A DNA stretch of 64,000 nt. Source: Falsiroseomonas stagni DSM 19981. Lineage in GTDB: Bacteria > Pseudomonadota > Alphaproteobacteria > Acetobacterales > Acetobacteraceae. This document shows positions 57,774 to 64,000 of this stretch, piece by piece. The stretch is taken from assembly GCF_900114315.1 (NCBI RefSeq), contig NZ_FOSQ01000010.1, positions 1 to 64,000 of the forward strand, given 5' to 3'. The stretch's first letter is position 1; each line of letters starts with the position of its first letter. The position numbers and the translations under genes were made by a program. The notes below the pieces were generated by a model. The model was not told where the DNA came from, did not search any database, and was given only the letters and a program-made list of their open reading frames with translations.

Positions 57774-58979
57774 TCAGCCGCCGAAGGCGTTGAGGCCGGT
57801 CTGGGCGCGGCCGAGGATCAGCGCATGGACGTCATGCGTGCCCTCATAGGTGTTCACCGTCTCCAGGTTCACCATGTGGCGGATCACGTGATACTCGTCG
57901 ACGATGCCGTTGCCGCCATGCATGTCACGCGCGACGCGGGCGATATCGAGCGCCTTGCCGCAATTGTTGCGCTTCACCAGGCTGATCATCTCCGGCGCCG
58001 CCTTGTGTTCGTCGAACAGGCGGCCGACGCGCAGCACGGCATGCAGGCCGAGCGTGATCTCCGTCTGCATGTCCGCCAGCTTCTTCTGCACCAGTTGGGT
58101 CTGCGCCAGCGGGCGGCCGAACATCTTGCGGCCCATCGTGTAGTCGCGCGCGGCGTGCCAGCAGAACTCGGCGGCCCCCATGGAGCCCCAGGCGATGCCG
58201 TAGCGCGCGCGGTTGAGGCAGGAGAAGGGCGCGGCGAGGGACTTCACGCCGGGCAGGCGGTTCTCCTCCGGCACGAACACCTCATCCATCATGATCATGC
58301 CGGTGACGGAGGCGCGGAGCGAGAACTTGCCCTCGATCTTCGGGAAGGTCAGGCCCTTCATGCCGCGTTCCAGCAGGAAGCCGCGCAGGATCCCCTCATC
58401 ATCCTTCGCCCAGACCACCGCGACATCGGCGATGGGGGAGTTGGTGATCCAGGTCTTGGAGCCGGAGACGAGGTAGCCCCCATCCACCTTCTTCGCGCGG
58501 GTGCGCATGGAGGAAGGGTCGGACCCCGCATCGGGCTCCGTCAGGCCGAAGCAGCCGACCCATTCGCCGGTGCGCAGCTTCGGCAGGAACTTCTGCTTCT
58601 GCTCCTCCGACCCATAGGCGTGGATCGGGAACATCACGAGGGAGGACTGGACGGAGAAGGCGCTGCGATAGCCGCTATCCACGCGCTCCACCTCCCGGGC
58701 CATGAGGCCATAGGCGACGTAGGAGACGCCGGCGCAGCCATAGCCATCGAGGGTCGCGCCCAGGAAGCCCATCTCGCCGAACTCGTTCATGATCTCCCGG
58801 TCGAAGCTCTCGTTCCGGAAGGCCATCAGGACGCGGGGCTGCAGCTTCTCCTGGCAGAACTGGCGGGCCGCGTCGCGGATCATCCGCTCATCCTCGGTCA
58901 GCACCTCATCCAGCAGCAGCGGGTCGTCCCAGGTGAAGGGGGCGGTGCTGGACTTCTTCACGGGGGTGACGACGTTCAT
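57774..58979 (-). CDS. gcdH: Glutaryl-CoA dehydrogenase
   Basis: 401 aa. Decarboxylating flavoenzyme turning glutaryl-CoA into crotonyl-CoA in lysine/tryptophan breakdown. The N-terminus '[36 protein letters not shown]' is diagnostic of GcdH. '[26 protein letters not shown]' contains the glutarate-binding region, then '[20 protein letters not shown]' and '[27 protein letters not shown]'. The catalytic Glu is in '[20 protein letters not shown]'. Length and all motifs are normal. ATG 58979 is a clear start. Confidence 0.93.
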   Translation of the reverse strand: MNVVTPVKKSSTAPFTWDDPLLLDEVLTEDERMIRDAARQFCQEKLQPRVLMAFRNESFDREIMNEFGEMGFLGATLDGYGCAGVSYVAYGLMAREVERVDSGYRSAFSVQSSLVMFPIHAYGSEEQKQKFLPKLRTGEWVGCFGLTEPDAGSDPSSMRTRAKKVDGGYLVSGSKTWITNSPIADVAVVWAKDDEGILRGFLLERGMKGLTFPKIEGKFSLRASVTGMIMMDEVFVPEENRLPGVKSLAAPFSCLNRARYGIAWGSMGAAEFCWHAARDYTMGRKMFGRPLAQTQLVQKKLADMQTEITLGLHAVLRVGRLFDEHKAAPEMISLVKRNNCGKALDIARVARDMHGGNGIVDEYHVIRHMVNLETVNTYEGTHDVHALILGRAQTGLNAFGG

Positions 58980-59116
58980 GGCTTTCTCCTGGCGCCTGCG
59001 GGTGGGCGGGCCTCGGCTGGTATTCGCTCTACGCTGGGCCGCAATCTGGCGCGCGTATCGCCATCCGGCAACCAGCGCAGCGCTGCAAAAAACCGGTGCG
59101 GAAAGGCGGAAGCGGC

Positions 59117-59140
59117 AAGGGGGCGCCTGGGCGCCCCCTT
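59117..59140. terminator. 10-bp hairpin after DEAD-box helicase gene
   Basis: AAGGGGGCGC-CTGG-GCGCCCCCTT, a perfect 10-bp stem with a 4-base loop, begins 8 bases beyond the helicase stop (minus strand) and upstream of gcdH. The A/T ends of the stem give a short T-pair on either strand. Good intrinsic-terminator candidate. Confidence 0.6.
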
Positions 59141-59147
59141 CGAGGGA

Positions 59148-61247
59148 TCAGGCCGCTTCCGCGTCCTGGCTCGGATCAGTCTCCGGCCCGCTATCCCGCT
59201 TCGGACGGGGCAGGGGGAGCAGCATGAAGGCGGGCACGGCATCGCCGAAACCGCGGGGGGAGGGGCCGGCTTCCCGGTCCTCCTTCCGCTCGCGGCGGAA
59301 TTCCTCGCGCCGCGCGGCGTAGCTCTGCATCTCCTCCCGCGGCGGCAGGTCGCGGGATGGGCGGCCATCGCGGCGCGGGCCGCGATCGTCGCGGCGGCCA
59401 CCCTCCCGCGGGGCCCGGTCGCGCGACGCCACGTCGCGCGACGGCAGGTCGCGGGGCGCCTCGTCCCGCGGCGCCTCGTCACGCCGCGGGCCGCGCGGCG
59501 GGCGGGCCTCGCGCAGCGGCACGTCATCCGCCGCCGTCTCGATGGTCTCGACCGGCGGGCGGCGCCCGCGATCGTGATCGCGGCCACCCCGATCCCGGCC
59601 ACGGTCACGGCCACCATCGCGGCCGGGCCGCGCGCCGTCACGCCCGCCATCACGCCCGCCGCGGCCGCCATCGCGGCCACCGGCCATCGGGCGGCCGCCA
59701 CGGCCGCGCTTGGCCTTGGCGCCTTCCGCGATCTCCTCGGCGGAGACGGGGTCGAGCCCGTCGATCTCCATGCGGGGGATCGGCTTGCCCGTCAGCTTCT
59801 CGATCGCGGCGACGGAGCGTGCATCCTCGGGCGCCGCCAGCGAATAGGCATGGCCCTGGCGCCCGGCGCGGCCGGTGCGGCCGATGCGGTGGACATAGTC
59901 CTCCGCATGGAAGGGCACGTCGAAGTTGAAGACGTGGCTGAGCCCGCCGATGTCGAGCCCGCGCGCCGCCACATCGCTGCACACCAGCAACTGCAGTTCA
60001 TTCGCCTTGAACTTGTTCAGCGTGGCGAAGCGGACCGACTGTTCCAGGTCGCCATGTAGCGCGCCGACGGAGAAGCCGTGGCGCTTCAGCGACTTGTAGA
60101 GGATGTCCACGTCGATCTTGCGGTTGCAGAAGATCAGCGCGTTCTGCACGGCTTCCCGGCGCAGCAGGCGGCGCAGCGCTTCCCGCTTGTCCATGTCGCG
60201 CACCCAGACCAGGCCGGTCGTGATGGTGGTCGCGACGGTCGCGGGGGCGCTGACCGAGATCTCCTTCGGATTCTGCAGGAAGGCATCGGCCAGGCGGCGG
60301 ATCTCGGGGGCCATGGTGGCGCTGAAGAACAGCGTCTGGCGCATCCGCGGGAGGAGGGAGACGATCCGCTCCACATCCGGGATGAAGCCCATGTCCAGCA
60401 TGCGGTCGGCCTCGTCGATGACGAGGACCTTGCAATCCGCCAGCAGGATGCGGCCGCGATCGAACAGGTCCAGCAGCCGGCCCGGCGTCGCTATCAGCAC
60501 GTCCACGCCCTTGTCGAGCACGTCGCGCTGTTCGTTCATGCTCTCGCCGCCGATGAGCAGCGCGTGCGTGAGGTTCAGGTGCTTGCCGTACTTGACGAAG
60601 TTCTCGGCGACCTGGAGCGCCAGTTCGCGCGTCGGCTCCAGGATCAGGCTGCGCGGCATGCGCGCCTTGGCCCGGGACCCCGCCAGGATGTCGAGCATCG
60701 GCAGCGTGAAGCCGGCGGTCTTGCCCGTGCCGGTCTGCGCGCAGCCCAGCACGTCGCGGCCCATCAGCACGATGGGGATGGCGAATTCCTGGATCGGCGT
60801 GGGGTGCAGGTAGCCGGTTTCCGTCACCGCGCGGAGGATGGGCTCCGACAGGCCGAGATCGGCGAAGGTGGTCCGGGCGGGCTCGTCCGGCTCCTGCTCG
60901 TCATAGGCGCGCTCGGCATCGCTGCGCGTGTCGTCGCCGTCGCGGTCATCATCGTCCCGGTCATCATCGTCCCGGTCGTCTTCGTCATCGCGATCGTCGT
61001 CGTCGCGGTCGTCGTCGTCGCGATCGTCCTCGTCCCGGTCGTCGTCGCGGCTGTCGTCGTCGCCGACAGCCTCGGCCTCGCTGACCGCGGCCTCGGCGGT
61101 CACCGGCCCCGGCTCAGCCGGGGCCGCCGCCGGTTCGGCGGGCGCCTGGGGCTCCGCCAACAGCGTTGCCGCCGGCATCGCCGGGGCGTCGTTCTTGTGC
61201 TCGGGATCGGCCGCGCCCGTTACGGTCGCGTCGCTGTGATCGCTCAA
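59148..61247 (-). CDS. DEAD-box RNA helicase (RhlE-like) with acidic and RG-rich extensions
   Basis: 699 aa from TTG 61247 (reads LSDHSDATV; a GTG about 13 codons upstream is also possible). Residues 63-106 are an acidic tract built from repeated DDDDR units. The helicase core is about 125-500: Q-motif 'GYLHPTPIQ', I 'AQTGTGKT', Ia 'PTRELA', 'TPGR', II 'DEAD', III 'SAT', V 'ARGLDI', VI 'HRIGRTGRAG'. The 190-residue tail is full of Arg-Gly/Gly-Arg-Asp units and 'APRDEAPRDE' repeats, typical of unstructured RNA-binding tails. Remodels RNA during ribosome assembly or in the cold (family knowledge). The acidic repeat on the N-terminal side is unusual. Confidence 0.88.
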   Translation of the reverse strand: MSDHSDATVTGAADPEHKNDAPAMPAATLLAEPQAPAEPAAAPAEPGPVTAEAAVSEAEAVGDDDSRDDDRDEDDRDDDDRDDDDRDDEDDRDDDDRDDDDRDGDDTRSDAERAYDEQEPDEPARTTFADLGLSEPILRAVTETGYLHPTPIQEFAIPIVLMGRDVLGCAQTGTGKTAGFTLPMLDILAGSRAKARMPRSLILEPTRELALQVAENFVKYGKHLNLTHALLIGGESMNEQRDVLDKGVDVLIATPGRLLDLFDRGRILLADCKVLVIDEADRMLDMGFIPDVERIVSLLPRMRQTLFFSATMAPEIRRLADAFLQNPKEISVSAPATVATTITTGLVWVRDMDKREALRRLLRREAVQNALIFCNRKIDVDILYKSLKRHGFSVGALHGDLEQSVRFATLNKFKANELQLLVCSDVAARGLDIGGLSHVFNFDVPFHAEDYVHRIGRTGRAGRQGHAYSLAAPEDARSVAAIEKLTGKPIPRMEIDGLDPVSAEEIAEGAKAKRGRGGRPMAGGRDGGRGGRDGGRDGARPGRDGGRDRGRDRGGRDHDRGRRPPVETIETAADDVPLREARPPRGPRRDEAPRDEAPRDLPSRDVASRDRAPREGGRRDDRGPRRDGRPSRDLPPREEMQSYAARREEFRRERKEDREAGPSPRGFGDAVPAFMLLPLPRPKRDSGPETDPSQDAEAA
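60930..61061 (-). repeat. Tandem GAC/CGC-rich microsatellite encoding the acidic DR tract
   Basis: This stretch is made of near-identical 15-base units (on the + strand, variants of CGGTCATCATCGTCC and CGGTCGTCGTCGTCG) that encode Asp-Asp-Asp-Asp-Arg in the helicase. Units are imperfect, but runs of identical triplets make slippage and in-frame length change likely. Confidence 0.6.
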
Positions 61248-61413
61248 CGTGATTGGTTCTCTGTCTGCCTCGGGCCTGCCCGACACCTTGGCGCGCCGCG
61301 GTTGGAAACCGAGGCGCCTCTTCGGGTGGGGATGCCCCGCTGGCGCCAAAGGGCGCGGAAGGCGGGACCGGGCGGGACCGACGCCATATGCGCCGGAAAC
61401 GCGCGGAAATCAA

Positions 61414-61429
61414 GGCAAGACGGCTTGCC
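61414..61429. promoter_or_regulatory. Inverted repeat GGCAAG-ACGG-CTTGCC in divergent spacer
   Basis: A perfect 6-bp inverted repeat with a 4-base centre lies 32 bases before the hydrolase ATG at 61461, in the 213-base spacer shared with the divergent helicase gene. Possible operator. Apart from this the spacer shows no further gene. Confidence 0.25.
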
Positions 61430-61460
61430 CGCGCGGGGCGGCCGCCATAGAGCCCGCGGC

Positions 61461-62165
61461 ATGACCGACAGGCCCACCCTCCTGCTCCTGCCCGGGCTGC
61501 TCTGCGACACCCGGCTGTGGCGCGACCAGGTCGCCGCCTTCGCCCCCGCATGGCGCTGCGTCGTGGCCGATCTGACGCATGACGACACCCTGCCCGCCAT
61601 GGCGGGCCGTGCCCTGGCCGCCGTCGGGGAGACGACCGGCCTGGCCATCGCCGGGCTGTCGATGGGCGGCTACGTGGCGCTGGAGATCATGCGCCAGGCG
61701 CCGGGCCGCGTGGCGCGCCTGGCGCTGATGGACACCTCCGCCCGGCCGGACACGCAGGAGCAATCCCGCCGCCGGCGCGCCCTCCTGGCCCTGTCGGAAT
61801 CCGGCATGTTCCGCGGCGTGACGCCCCGCCTGCTGCCGACCCTGCTGGCGCCCCGCAACCTGGCTACGCCGCTCGGCGCCGAGGTGACCGCGATGGCGGA
61901 ACGTGTCGGCCGCTCGGCCTTCCACCGGCAGCAGCGCGCCATCCTCAAGCGGCCCGACAGCCGGCCCGACCTGGCCCGCATTGCCGTGCCCACCCTGGTC
62001 GTGGTGGGCGAGCACGACGCGCTGACACCGCCCCACCTGGCCGAGGAGATCGCCGCCGGCATCCCGGGCGCCACCCTCGCCCGCATCCCCGAAGCCGGCC
62101 ACCTGCCGACGATGGAGGAACCGGAGGCCGTCATCGCCGCCATGCGGGACTGGCTGCGAGCCTGA
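61461..62165 (+). CDS. Alpha/beta-fold hydrolase
   Basis: 234 aa from ATG 61461. Compact hydrolase without a cap insertion: 'LLLLPGLLCDTRLWRDQV' (oxyanion loop), nucleophile Ser67 in 'IAGLSMGGYVALE', acid in 'VVVGEHDALTPP', and His in 'IPEAGHLPTMEEPEAV'. The start 'PGLLCD..LW..Q' is a pattern I associate with a small esterase/lactonase-like group in alphaproteobacteria. The next gene (PH domain) starts 36 bases downstream and may be co-transcribed. Substrate unknown. Confidence 0.83.
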   Translation: MTDRPTLLLLPGLLCDTRLWRDQVAAFAPAWRCVVADLTHDDTLPAMAGRALAAVGETTGLAIAGLSMGGYVALEIMRQAPGRVARLALMDTSARPDTQEQSRRRRALLALSESGMFRGVTPRLLPTLLAPRNLATPLGAEVTAMAERVGRSAFHRQQRAILKRPDSRPDLARIAVPTLVVVGEHDALTPPHLAEEIAAGIPGATLARIPEAGHLPTMEEPEAVIAAMRDWLRA

Positions 62166-62201
62166 CGCGCCCCTAGATTCGCCGCCACAACGGAGAGTCC
62201 C

Positions 62202-62591
62202 ATGGCCGAGACCGACATCCTCGTCACGCGCGAAACCAAGCGGTCCTACGGCCTGGTCCGCGGCAGCATCGCCATCCTCTGCCTGGGCCTGCCCTTCCTG
62301 GGCCGCCAGCGCATCCAGGTGACGACCGAACGCGTCATCATCGAAAGCGGGTTCCTGACCAAGGTGCGCGACGACGTCGAGGTCTTCCGCATCCGCGACG
62401 TGGTCACCACCCAACCCCTCTGGCACCGCCTGCTCGGCATCGGCGACGTCATCATCAAGGCGACCGAAGGCCGCACCGAGGAACGACACACCCTGCGCGG
62501 CGTGCCCGACCCCATCGCCGTGGCCGAAGCCATCCGCCAGGCCTGGAACCAGGCCGCCCGCCCCCGCTCGGCGACGAACATCGACGGGTAG
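62202..62591 (+). CDS. Bacterial PH-domain protein (YdbS/bPH_2-like)
   Basis: 129 aa from ATG 62202 with GGAGAG upstream. One short hydrophobic segment ('GSIAILCLGLPFLG') is followed by a bPH_2-type beta domain: 'RQRIQVTTERVIIESGFLTKVRDDVEVFRIRDVVTTQPLWHRLLGIGDVIIKAT', with the 'T..R...R.G........ .I.DV.V.Q....R..G.G.I.I' pattern of PF03703. Function unknown; membrane association is likely. Ends at 62591, directly before the hairpin array. Confidence 0.8.
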   Translation: MAETDILVTRETKRSYGLVRGSIAILCLGLPFLGRQRIQVTTERVIIESGFLTKVRDDVEVFRIRDVVTTQPLWHRLLGIGDVIIKATEGRTEERHTLRGVPDPIAVAEAIRQAWNQAARPRSATNIDG

Positions 62592-62603
62592 CGCGGGTTT
62601 GTC

Positions 62604-62828
62604 CCGGAGAGGGGCTGCGCGCCCCTCTCCGGACCTCTCCCGCGCCAGGGGGCAACGGCCCCCTGGACCGCGAGGTTATCGGGGGATGGAGGGAGGGGCA
62701 TGGCACGCGCGCCGAACAAGCGGTGGCGCCGTGCCCCTCCCTCCATCCCCCGATCTCATGGGTTCCCAAGGGCCCGCTGGCCCTTGGCAGGGTAGGGGTA
62801 TCGGGGAAGGGACTGCGTCCCTTCCCCG
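62604..62828. repeat. Nested palindromic array of five hairpins
   Basis: Five perfect stems in 225 bases: H1 62604-62632 (12 bp, loop TGCGC); H2 62645-62666 (9 bp, loop AACG); H3 62678-62754 (23-bp arms 62678-62700 and 62732-62754 around 31 bases); H4 62766-62787 (9 bp, loop CGCT); H5 62802-62828 (12 bp, loop TGC). H1 resembles H5, H2 resembles H4, and the sequence between H2 and H3 resembles the reverse complement of that between H3 and H4. The block thus looks like two copies of one repeat of about 110 bases facing each other. It fills the space between the convergent PH-domain and transglycosylase genes. No gene within. Confidence 0.75.
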
Positions 62829-62839
62829 GGCCACCCGCG

Positions 62840-63577
62840 CTACCGCCCGATGAGCGCCAGCCGGGCCGGGGTCCGGCTGGCGATGGGGACCGGCATGCCG
62901 CGGTAGGCGTCGAGGCTGCGGCCGGGGCTGCCGGTGTTGGCGATGGTCGTGGCGCGGTCGGCGTTGTTGGAGAGGAAGGCGCCGCCGCCGCCGGGTTGGG
63001 CGACGGTTGCCGCGGTGGTGGCGGGGGCGGCGACGGGCGGGTGGGGGTTGCCCTGTTCGGTCGCCCAGGCGGCGAGGACGCGGGCGCGGTAGGGTTCGGC
63101 GAATTCCGGGGTCTGGCTGTGGTAGGCGGCGGCGGCGCGCTGCCAGTCGCCCCCGCGCGCGGCTTGCAGTTCCGTCAGGAAGCGGGCGGCGTAGTTCGCG
63201 TTGGCGGTGGGGTCGAAGGCTTCGTCCAGGCTGGCGAAGGCGTTGGGGTGGTGGCGCAGGTTCACCTGCATGCAGCCGACATCGATGGAGCGCACGCCCC
63301 GGGCCTGGAGTGCCTGCACCTCGGCAATCGCTGCCGCCTTGGTGGTGAAGAATTGCCCGCGGCCCTCGGCGTTGATGGTCCAGGGCCAGGGGTGGAAGGC
63401 GCCGGTTTCGGGGTCTCGCCGGCCGGATTCGACGCGCCCGATGGCGCTGAGCAGATGGGCCGGGATGCCGGAAGCCCGTTCCGCCGCCTGGATCGCGCCG
63501 CGGCAGAGGCGGCCGGGCTCGGCCGTGGCTGGTGTGGGTAGGGCGAGGAGCAGGAGGGAGAGGAGGAGGCGCTTCAT
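62840..63577 (-). CDS. Lytic transglycosylase (SLT domain)
   Basis: 245 aa from ATG 63577 (MKRLLLSLLLLALP..), giving a Sec signal cleaved after 'ATA'. SLT domain: 'CRGAIQAAERASGIPAHLLSAIGRVESGRRDP' with catalytic Glu50, 'WPWTINAEGRGQFF', 'GVRSIDVGCMQVNLRHHPNAFASLDEAFDPTANANYAARFL' and 'WQRAAAAYHSQTPE' (goose-lysozyme-like GCMQVN and AYHS motifs). It cleaves peptidoglycan in the periplasm. The SLT family of this shape is often tied to secretion or flagellar assembly, but no such genes are here. The C-terminal 60 residues are Gly/Ala/Pro-rich. Confidence 0.87.
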   Translation of the reverse strand: MKRLLLSLLLLALPTPATAEPGRLCRGAIQAAERASGIPAHLLSAIGRVESGRRDPETGAFHPWPWTINAEGRGQFFTTKAAAIAEVQALQARGVRSIDVGCMQVNLRHHPNAFASLDEAFDPTANANYAARFLTELQAARGGDWQRAAAAYHSQTPEFAEPYRARVLAAWATEQGNPHPPVAAPATTAATVAQPGGGGAFLSNNADRATTIANTGSPGRSLDAYRGMPVPIASRTPARLALIGR

Positions 63578-63626
63578 GCCCGGCACGGCGCAAGGCGCGT
63601 GCCAGAAGGGACAACCCGGGCGGGGG

Positions 63627-64000
63627 CTACAGGATGGGTTCGGCCGGCGGGCGTGGAGCCTCGGCGGCCGGTGGTTCGGGCGCCGGTGGTTCGGGCGCCG
63701 GGGCTTGGGCGGCGGGTGGGGCCTCCGCCTGGGCGGGCGGGTTGGCCGGCGGGGGCGTTGGCGCGGCGGTGTAGTCGGGCACGATGCGGGCCTGGTTGCC
63801 ACCGATCATCAGCACGCGCTGGCCGATCGCCAGTGGGGTTGGGTCCCGCTGCGTGACGGTGAAGAGGTCGCCATTGTCCTTGCGGGCGATGTATTCGAAG
63901 GCGGTGGTGTCCCCCGCCACCCGTTCCGTGGCGGCGCCGAGCAGCCCGCCGACCAGCGCGCCGCCGACCGCGCCGATGGCGCTGGCCATGTTCCCGCCCG
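63627..64000 (-). CDS. Glycine-zipper outer-membrane-type protein, N-terminus outside window
   Basis: Partial: the frame stays open to the window edge (codons for Gly-Gly-Asn precede the Met at 63989). 'MASAIGAVGGALVGGLLGAATE' is the second half of a glycine-zipper 2TM domain as in SlyB/17-kDa antigen lipoproteins. A small beta domain follows ('FEYIARKDNGDLFTVTQRDPTPLAIGQRVLMIGGNQARIVPDY'), matching the conserved 'G....V.Q..' part of that family. A Pro/Ala/Glu-rich tail of about 50 residues ends the protein. Probably an outer-membrane lipoprotein. It is 49 bases upstream of the transglycosylase on the same strand, so co-transcription is possible. Confidence 0.7.
   Translation of the reverse strand, partial: GGNMASAIGAVGGALVGGLLGAATERVAGDTTAFEYIARKDNGDLFTVTQRDPTPLAIGQRVLMIGGNQARIVPDYTAAPTPPPANPPAQAEAPPAAQAPAPEPPAPEPPAAEAPRPPAEPIL

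Noticed and set aside
60078-61460. N-terminal extension of the small hydrolase frame through the helicase gene
   Set aside because: The conserved hydrolase begins at 61461; the extension is antisense of the DEAD-box gene.

Overview
The window is about 70% G+C, strongly biased to G/C third codon positions, and densely packed with protein-coding genes on both strands. Gene content (SUF operon led by an Rrf2-type regulator, MlrC/M81 peptidase, orphan solute-binding proteins, glutaryl-CoA dehydrogenase, an alphaproteobacterial form of PEP carboxylase, DUF445 and UPF0114 membrane proteins) and protein style point to an alphaproteobacterium, most likely Acetobacteraceae of the Roseomonas type. That assignment is an inference from reading, not from a search. 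I see no rRNA, tRNA, CRISPR array, transposase, integrase or phage gene. No gap longer than 300 bases lacks a gene.

Layout. 1-9747: a partial papain-like cysteine peptidase, a flavin-dependent monooxygenase, guanine deaminase, an RTX/VCBS surface protein, DUF445, a metal-ion ABC importer preceded by a tiny leaderless-looking membrane-peptide gene and a Zur-like box, UPF0114, and a RidA/K+ channel pair. 9827-13853: a nucleotide-sugar block (4,6-dehydratase, atypical epimerase, DegT aminotransferase, SDR with a degenerate active site). 14013-22680: an orphan PAS histidine kinase that overlaps an MlrC peptidase tail to tail, an orphan peptide-type binding protein, PEP carboxylase and a DUF3574 lipoprotein. 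22691-27770: a glycosylation-type membrane block (polyprenyl-phosphate GT2, 4-TM flippase-like protein, methyltransferase, MFS; divergent GT-C-like membrane protein). 27770-31366: an overlapping run of HTD2-type dehydratase, two EamA exporters and an MBL hydrolase.

31370-37018 (minus) is a translationally coupled five-gene acyl-CoA operon (SDR, acyl-CoA dehydrogenase, NDP-forming acyl-CoA synthetase, nitroreductase, NUDIX hydrolase). Diverging from it is an ABC importer of the nitrate/sulfonate/taurine class (37139-39642), followed by a Crp/Fnr regulator and an alpha/beta hydrolase on the other strand. 41393-47939 is a complete SUF iron-sulfur operon, regulator-sufBCDS-sufU-sufT-sufA, mostly with start/stop overlaps and ended by an 11-bp hairpin. 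48013-56345 holds three MBL hydrolases, a serralysin-like RTX metalloprotease, a 2-hydroxyacid dehydrogenase and a Tat-type lipase-like protein. 56456-64000: RlmD-type rRNA methyltransferase, glutaryl-CoA dehydrogenase, a DEAD-box helicase with an acidic DR repeat and RG-rich tail, a small hydrolase, a PH-domain protein, a lytic transglycosylase and a partial glycine-zipper protein.

The most unusual non-coding structure is at 62604-62828, where five perfect hairpins form a nested mirror-image array around a 23-bp inverted repeat. Other points of interest are the 39-codon gene coupled to the metal transporter, a Gtr-like three-part glycosylation set, two SDR-superfamily proteins without the catalytic tyrosine, and convergent gene pairs whose stop codons are only 0-3 bp apart.
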